NCBI GenBank assembly: GCA_910586845.1
Contig: CAJUJV010000015.1
Span: 1-13,434 of the forward strand
Reading direction: 5' to 3'
Source: an uncultured Hungatella sp.
GTDB lineage: Bacteria; Bacillota; Clostridia; Lachnospirales; Lachnospiraceae
Length of the DNA stretch: 13,434 nucleotides
Part shown: one piece after another, positions 6,383 through 13,434 of the stretch
How the letters are laid out: each line of letters opens with the position of its first letter
Position numbering within the stretch: the stretch's first letter is position 1
Made by a program: the position numbers and the translations under genes
Notes under the pieces: model-generated
Databases searched by the model: none
What the model saw: the letters and a program-made list of their open reading frames with translations, nothing else
Told to the model about the DNA's origin: nothing

Positions 6383-6416
6383 ACCTCCTTTGCAGTTCCT
6401 TACCACAACAGGAGAT
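6383..6416 (-). promoter_or_regulatory. Shine-Dalgarno sequester hairpin of folT
   Basis: In the mRNA, AUCUCCU (6416-6410) can pair with the ribosome binding site AGGAGGU (6389-6383), seven pairs including one G-U. The same CUCCU can instead pair with AGGA at 6422-6419 around a five-base loop, freeing the ribosome binding site. This gives two exclusive folds downstream of the THF aptamer and points to control of translation start rather than of termination. The structure is deduced by eye, without energy calculation. Confidence 0.5.
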
Positions 6417-6430
6417 AATCCTATCCTATT

Positions 6431-6527
6431 GCAGCGGGATGCGGCCTGTGCACCGCAAGAATCTTCTTTTCGTCCGGCTGGCAACTCCCCGTCCAGCCGG
6501 CACTTAACGCGCACGGGCCTACTCTGC
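6431..6527 (-). ncRNA. Tetrahydrofolate (THF) riboswitch
   Basis: The leader of folT carries the conserved blocks of the THF-I riboswitch in order: AGAGUAG, GCGUUAAGUG, a central hairpin, ACGAA, UGCGGUG, and GCAUCCCGCU. The closing stem P1 pairs GCAG (6527-6524) with CUGC (6434-6431). P2 pairs GGCCCGUGC with GCACAGGCC, with one mismatch. P3 is an 8-bp CCGGCUGG/CCAGCCGG stem. Riboswitches of this class bind reduced folates and lower expression of folate transport or synthesis genes; placement ahead of folT is typical in Clostridia. Confidence 0.92.
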
Positions 6528-6557
6528 TTTTCTTATTATATTTTCTGTATCAGATGT

Positions 6558-6585
6558 ATTCTACCACAGATCCGGAAAAATGCAA
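6558..6585 (-). promoter_or_regulatory. Promoter of folT
   Basis: On the minus strand TTGCAT (6585-6580) and TAGAAT (6563-6558) are 16 bases apart, and the -10 is preceded by TGG, an extended -10 feature. Predicted start is near 6550, giving a leader of about 175 bases that holds the whole riboswitch. It diverges from the reductase promoter, with about 36 bases between the two -35 boxes. Confidence 0.65.
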
Positions 6586-6621
6586 CACCGTCTTCCTGCT
6601 TTTCCAGCTTTATCCAGTCCG

Positions 6622-6650
6622 TTGACACTCATATTCCGTTCTGGTATAAT
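6622..6650 (+). promoter_or_regulatory. Perfect-consensus sigma-A promoter of the reductase gene
   Basis: TTGACA (6622-6627), a 17-base spacer, and TATAAT (6645-6650), with TGG directly before the -10 as an extended -10 element. Every consensus position is matched, so a high basal rate of transcription is expected. The predicted start is near 6657, about 90 bases before the ATG. Confidence 0.85.
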
Positions 6651-6659
6651 TTGCTTACT

Positions 6660-6713
6660 GTGTTGTCTTTTTCAGAATATTGTCCGTATTTAAACAATCA
6701 GGAAAGACAGCAC
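6660..6713 (+). promoter_or_regulatory. Nested stem-loop at the 5' end of the reductase mRNA
   Basis: GTGTTGTCTTT (6660-6670) pairs with AAAGACAGCAC (6703-6713), eleven pairs with one G-U, and inside it ATTGT (6679-6683) pairs with ACAAT (6694-6698). The structure begins within a few bases of the predicted transcription start and ends well before the AGGAGGAG ribosome binding site at 6729-6736, which stays free. Such a 5' hairpin could protect the mRNA from decay. A ligand or protein target is possible but not shown. Confidence 0.5.
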
Positions 6714-6744
6714 GGCAAAAATCATCTCAGGAGGAGAAAGAAGT

Positions 6745-8553
6745 ATGAGACACCAGAAATTATTTGCAGCGCTTGCAGTTCTTTCCCTGACAGGCGGCCT
6801 TCTGTCAGGCTGTTCTTCAAGCACTCCGACGGCAGAGACGACTCCGGCAGCCACCACGGCGGCCCAGACCACCGCAGCCCCGGAAACCACCGCGGAAACC
6901 ACGGCCGCAGACACGGACACGGTCTGCACAGGAACCGCCCAGGGCAACAACGGCGAGGTGACCGTTGAAGTTACATATGCCGACGTCGCCATCACCGGCA
7001 TCGAAGTTGTCAGCCACAGTGAGACGGCAGGCATCTCTGACAACGCCATATCAGACATGCCCGGCCGCATCATCGACGCTCAGAGTCTGGCAGTAGACAC
7101 GGTTTCCGGCGCTACCGTCACCAGCAACGCCATCCTGGCTGCCGTCGAGAGCGCTCTCACCACCGCCGGCATCGATGTGGAGCCTTTTAAGACCGCTCCG
7201 GAGAAAGCTGAACTTGTTCAGGGCGAGACCGTGGAGACCGACGTGGTCATCGTAGGCGCGGGAATCTCCGGCATCATGGCGGCCTTTGAACTTCAGGAAG
7301 ATTATCCCGATATCCAGTTTATCCAGGTGGAGAAACTGGACTATGTCACCGGTTCTGTTCCGGGTTCCGGCGGAGCCATCGCAGGCATCAGCTCCCAGTA
7401 TCATGAGAGAGATCATGTGTCCTCCACCACTCAGGATTTCGTCAATCTGTTTGCCTACACCTCCGGCACAGACGTGAACGAAGACTTCATCAAGGCAGTA
7501 TACGAAAAATCTGATGTTCTTCTTGACCGTCTGATCGCCTACGGGACTCCTTTTACCACAGAGACCGAGGCCTCCAGCAAATACTCGGATCAGGTCTACG
7601 CTATCCGCACGGAAAACCGGGGTTCCAGCTTCAGCCAGTTCTTAAACACCTATGTGGAAGGCAAATATGACCTGCGCATGGGCACCACTGCCGAGGAGCT
7701 GATCGTGGAAGACGGCGCCGTAAAAGGCATCCTGGCCGCGGACAGCGAAAAACGCTATGAGATCCGTGCCAAAGCCGTTCTGCTGGCAACCGGCGGTTTC
7801 GGCAATAACCCGGAACTGATGGAAGAATATCTCCCCCTGTTTGCCGACGGCTTCTCATCCGCCAACCCGGGAGCTACCGGTGACGGCATCCTGATGACAC
7901 GGCAGTTTAATACAAAAGTAGTAGGCGACGGATCCATGGGCTCTCTCGTGGCTCCTGACGGCTCCAACCTGATTCCTTCCAATTTCCTTGTAAACAAAGA
8001 GGGCAGGCGGTTTGTAGGCGAGGGGGAACCCAAGTATGTCATCCAGCGCGCATGTTCCCAGCAGACTGACCATGAGACATTCCTGATCATGGATTCCAGC
8101 TATGATGACGCAGATGTGATCAAGGAAAAGACGGAAAAGGGCTATCTGAAACAGTATGACACCATTGAGGAACTGGCCGCTGATAACGGCATTGACGCCC
8201 AGGCTCTTAAGGATACCATCGACGCCTACAATGCTGCCGCTGCCGCGGGAGAACCCATCCCGGCAGACGAGTACGTTCTCACGGCGGACAAGGCGACGGT
8301 CATCGAGACGGCACCTTTCTATCTTGAGAAGGTGACCCTGCGCTACTTCGGTACCATCCCCGGCATCGAGGTCAACAACAACTGCCAGGTACTGGATGGA
8401 GACGGCAATGTAGTAGAAGGGCTCTACGCTTCCGGTGAGCTGGTTGCCGGCAACGCCTTTACCCGCCAGTATCCCGGCGTGGGAATCGGCATCTCCTTTG
8501 CCGCCAACAGCGGTTCTTATGCCGTAGAGCACATCGCTCAGTCTCTCAAATAA
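6745..8553 (+). CDS. Exported lipoprotein flavin reductase (FMN-binding + FAD-binding domains, fumarate reductase-like)
   Basis: This 602-residue protein starts with a lipoprotein signal (lipobox L20-S-G-C23), followed by a Thr/Ala-rich linker (24-58) suited to spanning the wall. An FMN_bind domain follows (about 60-140) with D118-T-V-S-G-A-T124, where Thr124 would carry covalent FMN added by ApbE. Next comes a FAD_binding_2 domain: V168-I-V-G-A-G-I-S-G dinucleotide fold, LLATGGFG (346-353), NPGATGDG (374-381), and the C-terminal GLYASGELVAGN (559-570). This is the architecture of extracellular flavin reductases that use organic electron acceptors in anaerobic respiration. The HHTMGG-like active-site segment of fumarate and urocanate reductases is replaced by LRYFGTIPG (about 532-540), while an arginine is kept at R574 (FTRQYPGVGIG), so the acceptor is probably not fumarate. 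No apbE or electron-donor gene is adjacent. ATG with AGGAGGAG upstream. Confidence 0.88.
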   Translation: MRHQKLFAALAVLSLTGGLLSGCSSSTPTAETTPAATTAAQTTAAPETTAETTAADTDTVCTGTAQGNNGEVTVEVTYADVAITGIEVVSHSETAGISDNAISDMPGRIIDAQSLAVDTVSGATVTSNAILAAVESALTTAGIDVEPFKTAPEKAELVQGETVETDVVIVGAGISGIMAAFELQEDYPDIQFIQVEKLDYVTGSVPGSGGAIAGISSQYHERDHVSSTTQDFVNLFAYTSGTDVNEDFIKAVYEKSDVLLDRLIAYGTPFTTETEASSKYSDQVYAIRTENRGSSFSQFLNTYVEGKYDLRMGTTAEELIVEDGAVKGILAADSEKRYEIRAKAVLLATGGFGNNPELMEEYLPLFADGFSSANPGATGDGILMTRQFNTKVVGDGSMGSLVAPDGSNLIPSNFLVNKEGRRFVGEGEPKYVIQRACSQQTDHETFLIMDSSYDDADVIKEKTEKGYLKQYDTIEELAADNGIDAQALKDTIDAYNAAAAAGEPIPADEYVLTADKATVIETAPFYLEKVTLRYFGTIPGIEVNNNCQVLDGDGNVVEGLYASGELVAGNAFTRQYPGVGIGISFAANSGSYAVEHIAQSLK

Positions 8554-8567
8554 ATTTTCGGGACACG

Positions 8568-8616
8568 GGGACCGTGAAGACCAGAGTCTGCTCTGGTTTT
8601 TCACGGTCCCTTTTTT
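8568..8616 (+). terminator. Strong intrinsic terminator of the reductase gene
   Basis: GGGACCGTGAA (8568-8578) pairs with TTCACGGTCCC (8600-8610), and CCAGAG (8581-8586) pairs with CTCTGG (8591-8596) around a TCTG loop. Six T's follow at 8611-8616. It lies 14 bases after the stop codon. On the minus strand it lies just past the gltD stop (8620-8622) but without a T run, so termination of gltBD here would be less efficient. Confidence 0.9.
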
Positions 8617-8619
8617 CTG

Positions 8620-10107
8620 TCAGATCAGATTGGTGTACCCCATCAGGCTTTTGTCCACCTCTCTTGCCGCCTCTCTGCCTTCCCGGATAGCCCACACTAC
8701 CAGCGACTGTCCTCTGTGCATGTCTCCCGCAGTGAACACCCGGTCCACGTTGGTCCTGTAGGCCCCCGGCGCCGTGGCCACATTGGCCCTCTCGTTTACC
8801 TTTACCCCGAAAGCATCGGTCACATATTTCTGGCTGCCCAGAAAACCGGCTGCGATCAGCACCAGATCTGCGGGGATCTCTTTTTCACTGCCTGCCACGG
8901 GAACCATCTGGGTCCGCCCTGTGGCGGCGTCCTTTTTGGCCTCCAGCTTCACGATAACGGCGGCGCACACCTTTCCGTTTTTATCTTTCTTAAACTCCTT
9001 CACCGTGGTCTCATAGATCCGCGGGTCTTTCCCGAACAGGGCTATGGCCTCTTCCTGCCCGTAGTCGATCTTGCAGACCCTGGGCCACTCGGGCCAGGTA
9101 TTGTCCTTTGCCCTCTGCCGGGGCAGCCGGGGCATCATCTCCAGCTGGACCACGGAGGCACAGCCGTGGCGGATAGCGGTACCCGTACAGTCGTTGCCCG
9201 TATCTCCGCCGCCTATGACAAGTACATGCTTTCCCTTTGCCGACACATACCGGCCGTCTGTCATATCGGAATCAAGAAGGCTCCGGGTAGTGGATTTGAG
9301 GAAATCCACCGCAAACCAGATTCCTTCCGCCTCCCGGCCCGGCACCTGGATATCTCTGGGAGCAGAAGCGCCGCAGGCCAGGATCACGCAGTCGAACTCT
9401 TTCAGCAGTCCTGCCGCCTTCCGGTCCTTTCCCACATCCACCCCTGTTTCGAACAGGATCCCTTCTTCCTTCATGACGGCGATCTTCCGCTCGATCACCT
9501 TCTTCTCCAGCTTCATGTTGGGGATCCCGTACATCAGAAGGCCTCCCGGCCGGTCCTCCCGTTCAAACACCGTAACGCTGTGTCCCCGTTTGTTCAGCTG
9601 ATCGGCGGCAGCCAGCCCTGCCGGGCCGGAACCAACCACTGCCACACGTTTTCCTGTACGGATCCTGGGAGGCCTGGCTGCGGCCATGCCCTCCGCATAG
9701 GCACGTTCGATGACCGCATACTCATTTTCCCGGATGGTCACCGGGTCTCCGCCCAGACCGCAGGTACATGCCGCCTCACAGGGAGCAGGGCAGACCCGGG
9801 ATGTAAATTCCGGAAAGCTGTTGGTCCTTTTTAACCGGTTGTAGGCCTGGGCCCAGTTTCCGTTGTAGATCAGATCGTTCCATTCCGGAATCAGATTGTT
9901 TAAAGGACAGCCTGACACCATCCCCTTCATCATCACGCCGGACTGGCAGAAAGGGACTCCGCACTCCATACATCTGGCTCCCTGCTGTCTCTGCTGCTGT
10001 TCTGTCAGATGGCTGTGAAACTCGTTAAAATGTGCGATCCTGGCTTTCGGCTCCTGGGCCCTGCCGTTTTCTCTCTCATATTCTAAAAATCCTGTTGGCT
10101 TTCCCAT
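8620..10107 (-). CDS. gltD: Glutamate synthase, NADPH small (beta) subunit GltD
   Basis: The 495-residue FAD/Fe-S subunit passes electrons from NAD(P)H to the large subunit, which makes two glutamates from glutamine and 2-oxoglutarate. The N-terminal ferredoxin-like region carries cysteines C46, C49, C54 and C67 (CMECGVPFC...CPLN) and C106, C110, C114 and C116 (CPAPCEAACTC), the pattern for two [4Fe-4S] clusters. FAD site: VAVVGSGPAGLAAA (155-168) with the E-R-x-x-R-P-G-G-L-L-M-Y-G-I-P run. NAD(P)H site: HVLVIGGGDTGNDC. The C-terminal VFTAGDMHRGQSLVVWAIREGREAA closes the FAD pocket. Length is normal. It follows gltB by 14 bases with GGAGG in the gap, so the two are cotranscribed and the complex forms in the cytoplasm. 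Confidence 0.96.
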   Translation of the reverse strand: MGKPTGFLEYERENGRAQEPKARIAHFNEFHSHLTEQQQRQQGARCMECGVPFCQSGVMMKGMVSGCPLNNLIPEWNDLIYNGNWAQAYNRLKRTNSFPEFTSRVCPAPCEAACTCGLGGDPVTIRENEYAVIERAYAEGMAAARPPRIRTGKRVAVVGSGPAGLAAADQLNKRGHSVTVFEREDRPGGLLMYGIPNMKLEKKVIERKIAVMKEEGILFETGVDVGKDRKAAGLLKEFDCVILACGASAPRDIQVPGREAEGIWFAVDFLKSTTRSLLDSDMTDGRYVSAKGKHVLVIGGGDTGNDCTGTAIRHGCASVVQLEMMPRLPRQRAKDNTWPEWPRVCKIDYGQEEAIALFGKDPRIYETTVKEFKKDKNGKVCAAVIVKLEAKKDAATGRTQMVPVAGSEKEIPADLVLIAAGFLGSQKYVTDAFGVKVNERANVATAPGAYRTNVDRVFTAGDMHRGQSLVVWAIREGREAAREVDKSLMGYTNLI

Positions 10108-10121
10108 GTTCCCGTCCCCTC

Positions 10122-13100
10122 CTACTGCCTTGTGTTGGCATAAAACGCCTCGATCTGTGCCTGCTCGCTGCTTAAGCCCTTCTCTTCCATCTGGATAATG
10201 GTGTTCATCATGCGCCGGTAATCATGAGGCATGATCTTTTTAAACCTGGGCAGGTATTCTCCGAAATGCTCCAGGATCTCTTTTCCCCGGGAAGAACCGG
10301 TACAGGCCACGTGCTCCTGGATCATGGCTTTCAGCTCCAGCACATCGTACTTGTTGGTCAGATCCTCGAAAGACACCATCTCCTTGTTGAGCCGCTTGTA
10401 CAGATCATGGTTTTCATCGAGAACATAGGCGATGCCTCCGCTCATGCCGGCCGCAAAATTCTTGCCCGTGGGCCCCAGGACCACCACTCTTCCGCCGGTC
10501 ATATATTCGCATCCGTGATCTCCCACGCCTTCCACCACCGCCGTGGCTCCGGAGTTGCGGACGCAGAACCGTTCTCCTGCCACGCCGTTGATAAACGCCT
10601 TTCCGCTGGTAGCCCCGTACAGAGCCACATTGCCGATGATGATATTGTCCTCTGCCTTAAACTTTGCACTCTCGGGCGGATATACGATCAGCTTGCCTCC
10701 GGAAAGCCCTTTGCCGAAATAGTCGTTGCTGTCTCCCGCCAGTTCCAGAGTCAGGCCCCGGGGGATAAAAGCGCCGAAGCTCTGTCCTCCGCTGCCTTTG
10801 CAGCAGACAGTAAACGTGTCCTCCCCAAGTCCGTCGGGGTACAGCCTGGTGATCTCGGAACCAAAGATGGTGCCCAGAGTGCGGTCCACATTGGATACCT
10901 CCAGCTGAAGAGTTTTTTTCTGGCCCGATGCCAGAGCCGCTTTCAGCTTCTTCAGGAGGATCTTCTCATCGGCCGTATCCTCCAGTTTAAAATCAAAAAC
11001 CTGTTTCTGCCGGTAACCTGCCAGTTTCATGCCCGCATAGGGATTGCCCAGAATATTGGTCAGGTCCACCCTGGCCGCTCTCGAAGAACCTATGTTGTCT
11101 TTCTTTTTCAGAAGATCTGTCCTTCCCACCAGCTCGTCCACGGTGCGGATCCCCAGTTTCGCCATATATTCCCGCAGCTCCTGAGCCACAAAATGCATGA
11201 AATTCACCACATACTCAGGTTTTCCTTTAAATCTTTTCCGAAGCTCCGGATTCTGGGTGGCGATGCCCACGGGACAGGTGTCCAGATTGCAGACCCGCAT
11301 CATGACGCAGCCCATGGTCACCAGGGGAGCCGTGGCAAAGCCGAACTCCTCCGCCCCCAGCATACAGGCGATGGCCACATCCCGGCCCGTCATCAGTTTT
11401 CCGTCGGTCTCCAGGATCACCTTGTCCCTAAGGCCGTTCATGATCAGGGTCTGATGAGCCTCCGCGATGCCCAGCTCCCAGGGAAGACCTGCATTGTAGA
11501 TGGAATTTCTGGGTGCGGCTCCCGTGCCTCCGTCAAAGGAAGACACCAGGATCACCTGGGCTCCCGCCTTGGCCACGCCGGCGGCCACGGTTCCTACTCC
11601 CGCCTCGGACACCAGCTTCACGGAGATCCTTGCCCGGGAATTGGAATTCTTCAGGTCAAAGATCAGCTGAGCCAGATCCTCGATAGAATAGATATCGTGG
11701 TGAGGCGGCGGAGAGATCAGTCCTACTCCTGTGGTGGAGTGTCTCGTTTTTGCCACCCAGGGATATACCTTTTTACCCGGCAGCTGTCCTCCTTCTCCCG
11801 GCTTGGCTCCCTGGGCCATCTTGATCTGGATCTCCTTCGCGCTGACCAGATACCGGGAGGTGACGCCGAACCGGCCGGAAGCCACCTGCTTGATGGCAGA
11901 GCAGCGGTTCTCCTCCCCCGGCCCGGGATTCAGCCGTTCCAGGCTCTCGCCGCCCTCTCCGCTGTTGGACTTGCCGCCGATCCGGTTCATGGCCACAGCC
12001 AGGGTCTCATGGGCTTCCTGGGAAATGGAACCGTAGGACATGGCTCCTGTCTTAAACCGCCTTACGATAGAATCCACGCTCTCCACTTCCTCTATGGGGA
12101 TCCCGCCTTTTTCGTCGAACCTGAAATCAATGATGCTCCGCAGATTGACGGTCTGGCCCTCATCATGAAGGGCATGGGAATATTCTTTAAATATCTCGTA
12201 ATCGCCCCTTCTTGCGGCCTCCTGGAGCAGATGGATAGTCAGAGGATTGTAGAGATGTTCCTCCTGCCCCGCCCTTCTCTTGTGGCTTCCCACACTGTCC
12301 AGCGTCAGATCCACGTCAAGTCCCAGGGGATCAAATGCGGCGGAGTGAAGCGTATCTACATCGTTTGCGATATCTTCCAGAGTGATGCCTCCCACACGGC
12401 TGACCGTATCCGTAAAATACCGGTCTATGACTTCCTTTGAGATGCCGATGGCCTCGAAGATCTGGGCTCCCTGGTAGGACTGTATGGTGGAGATGCCCAT
12501 CTTTGAGGCAATCTTCACGATGCCGTGGAGCACAGCCAGATCATAATCATGGACTGCCGCATAGTAATCCTTGTCCAGCATGTTGGTCTCGATCAGATAC
12601 CGGACAGACTCCTGGGCCAGGTAAGGATTGATGGCACAGGCTCCGTAGCCCAGCAGTGTGGCGAAGTGATGAACCTCCCGGGGCTCCCCGCTCTCCAGGA
12701 TCAATGCCACCGAAGTCCGTTTCTTCGTCTTTACCAGATGCTGCTGCAGGGCCGACACTGCCAGAAGAGAAGGGATGGGCACATGGTTCTCGTCGATATC
12801 CCTGTCTGACAGGATGATGATGTTGGCTCCTGCCCTGTGGGCGCGGTCCACCTCCAGAAACAGCCTGTCAATGGCTTTTTCCAGAGAAGTATTCTTGTAG
12901 TAGGTAATGGGGATGACTTCTACCTGAAAGCCCGGTTTCTTCATATGCTTGATCTTCAGCAGATCGGTGCAGGTAAGGATAGGGTTATCCACCTGGAGGA
13001 TCTTACAGTTTTCCGCCTTCTGTTCCAGCACATTGCCGTCCTCCCCCACAAACACGGTGGTGGAAGTGACGATCTCCTCCCGGATGGAATCGATAGGCGG

Positions 13101-13434
13101 ATTGGTCACCTGGGCAAAAAGCTGTTTGAAATAATTAAACAGAGGCTGATGCTTGGCCGAAAGCACTGCAAGAGGGATGTCGGCTCCCATGGCCGAGGCC
13201 GGTTCTGCTCCGTTTAAGGCCATGGGAAGGATCATGGTCTTGTACTGCTCATACGTATACCCGTAGGTCTTCTGAAGACGGGCCCGCTTCTCCCTGGACA
13301 TGGGAGGTACTCCGATATTAGGAATCTTCAAATCCTCCAGCTTCGCCAGATTCGAGTCCAGCCACTGGCCATAGGGCTTCTGCCGGGCATAATACAGCTT
13401 CAGTTCATCGTCCGTAATGATCTTTCCCTGCCTG
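10122..13434 (-). CDS. gltB: Glutamate synthase large (alpha) subunit GltB, 5' end beyond the window
   Basis: The frame is open from the right edge (first full codon at 13433) to the stop at 10122, giving about 1103 visible residues of a roughly 1500-residue protein. The missing part is most of the N-terminal glutaminase domain with its catalytic Cys. The visible start GKIITDDELKLYYARQKPYGQWL is the tail of that domain. Then come the central domain (NGAEPASAMGADIPLAVLS, SIREEIVTSTT), the FMN/2-oxoglutarate synthase domain (RFKTGAMSYGSISQEAH, GGTGAAPRNSIYNAGLPWELG), the [3Fe-4S] motif C-x5-C-x4-C encoded at 11274-11309 (CVMMRVCNLDTC), and the GXGXG domain (GERFCVRNSGATAVVEGVGDHG). The TTG at 13331 is an internal Leu codon, not the start. 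gltB is followed by gltD. The promoter lies outside the window. Confidence 0.96.
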   Translation of the reverse strand, partial: RQGKIITDDELKLYYARQKPYGQWLDSNLAKLEDLKIPNIGVPPMSREKRARLQKTYGYTYEQYKTMILPMALNGAEPASAMGADIPLAVLSAKHQPLFNYFKQLFAQVTNPPIDSIREEIVTSTTVFVGEDGNVLEQKAENCKILQVDNPILTCTDLLKIKHMKKPGFQVEVIPITYYKNTSLEKAIDRLFLEVDRAHRAGANIIILSDRDIDENHVPIPSLLAVSALQQHLVKTKKRTSVALILESGEPREVHHFATLLGYGACAINPYLAQESVRYLIETNMLDKDYYAAVHDYDLAVLHGIVKIASKMGISTIQSYQGAQIFEAIGISKEVIDRYFTDTVSRVGGITLEDIANDVDTLHSAAFDPLGLDVDLTLDSVGSHKRRAGQEEHLYNPLTIHLLQEAARRGDYEIFKEYSHALHDEGQTVNLRSIIDFRFDEKGGIPIEEVESVDSIVRRFKTGAMSYGSISQEAHETLAVAMNRIGGKSNSGEGGESLERLNPGPGEENRCSAIKQVASGRFGVTSRYLVSAKEIQIKMAQGAKPGEGGQLPGKKVYPWVAKTRHSTTGVGLISPPPHHDIYSIEDLAQLIFDLKNSNSRARISVKLVSEAGVGTVAAGVAKAGAQVILVSSFDGGTGAAPRNSIYNAGLPWELGIAEAHQTLIMNGLRDKVILETDGKLMTGRDVAIACMLGAEEFGFATAPLVTMGCVMMRVCNLDTCPVGIATQNPELRKRFKGKPEYVVNFMHFVAQELREYMAKLGIRTVDELVGRTDLLKKKDNIGSSRAARVDLTNILGNPYAGMKLAGYRQKQVFDFKLEDTADEKILLKKLKAALASGQKKTLQLEVSNVDRTLGTIFGSEITRLYPDGLGEDTFTVCCKGSGGQSFGAFIPRGLTLELAGDSNDYFGKGLSGGKLIVYPPESAKFKAEDNIIIGNVALYGATSGKAFINGVAGERFCVRNSGATAVVEGVGDHGCEYMTGGRVVVLGPTGKNFAAGMSGGIAYVLDENHDLYKRLNKEMVSFEDLTNKYDVLELKAMIQEHVACTGSSRGKEILEHFGEYLPRFKKIMPHDYRRMMNTIIQMEEKGLSSEQAQIEAFYANTRQ

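Noticed and set aside
6817..7073. Antisense open frames over the Thr/Ala linker and FMN domain of the reductase
   Set aside because: They are produced by the repetitive ACC/GCC codons of the linker, and no independent signals support them.
8716..9834. A 372-codon open frame on the plus strand opposite gltD
   Set aside because: It is a complement of the clear gltD reading frame, with no recognisable domain.
10224..12440. A 738-codon open frame on the plus strand opposite gltB
   Set aside because: It lies wholly antisense to a fully recognisable gltB, has no family motif, and its residues (rich in H, Q, G and L) are typical of the complement of a GC-rich gene.
13329..13434. TTG at 13331 as the start of gltB
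   Set aside because: The frame is open to the window edge and encodes GltB-like sequence (ITDDELKLYYARQKPYGQWL); the N-terminal glutaminase domain must lie further upstream.

Overview
The window looks like chromosomal DNA from an anaerobic Firmicute, most likely a gut clostridium of the Lachnospiraceae type. This is inferred from the strong AGGAGG ribosome binding sites, the moderate-to-high GC, the mannose-family PTS, the folT gene under a tetrahydrofolate riboswitch, and the lipoprotein flavin reductase with a Thr/Ala-rich linker. No tRNA, rRNA, insertion sequence, CRISPR array or phage gene was seen. Except for the alarmone synthetase fragment and the reductase, every gene lies on the minus strand.

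Layout, left to right. (1) Bases 1-261 hold the 3' end of a RelA/SpoT-type (p)ppGpp synthetase, ending in a long hairpin shared with the convergent operon. (2) Bases 296-5659 form one tight minus-strand operon. In transcription order it encodes PTS EIIC (frameshifted), EIID, EIIA, EIIB, an RpiR/MurR-type regulator, the MurNAc-6-phosphate etherase MurQ, and a cytoplasmic serine hydrolase of the beta-lactamase fold. Its promoter carries a cre-like site over the start point and two copies of a TGTAAT-N3-ATTACA-type palindrome. (3) Bases 5847-6585 hold a single-gene folate transporter unit, with promoter, THF riboswitch, Shine-Dalgarno sequester, folT and terminator. (4) Bases 6622-8616 hold a divergently transcribed gene for an exported FMN/FAD reductase, with a perfect-consensus promoter and a strong terminator. 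(5) Bases 8620-13434 hold gltD and most of gltB, the two subunits of glutamate synthase. gltB runs off the right edge.

How it works together. The operon in region 2 reads as a salvage pathway for peptidoglycan amino sugars. The PTS would import and phosphorylate MurNAc or a related sugar. MurQ would remove the lactyl ether to give GlcNAc-6-phosphate. The serine hydrolase resembles in context the AmiE/YbbE protein of the Bacillus subtilis murQ cluster. The usual MurNAc transporter (MurP, glucose-type EIIBC) is replaced here by a four-part mannose-family transporter. That is the most interesting point of the window. As given, EIIC is out of frame in the middle, in a way that fits loss of about 14 bases, so the transporter may be inactive in this strain unless the base calls are wrong.
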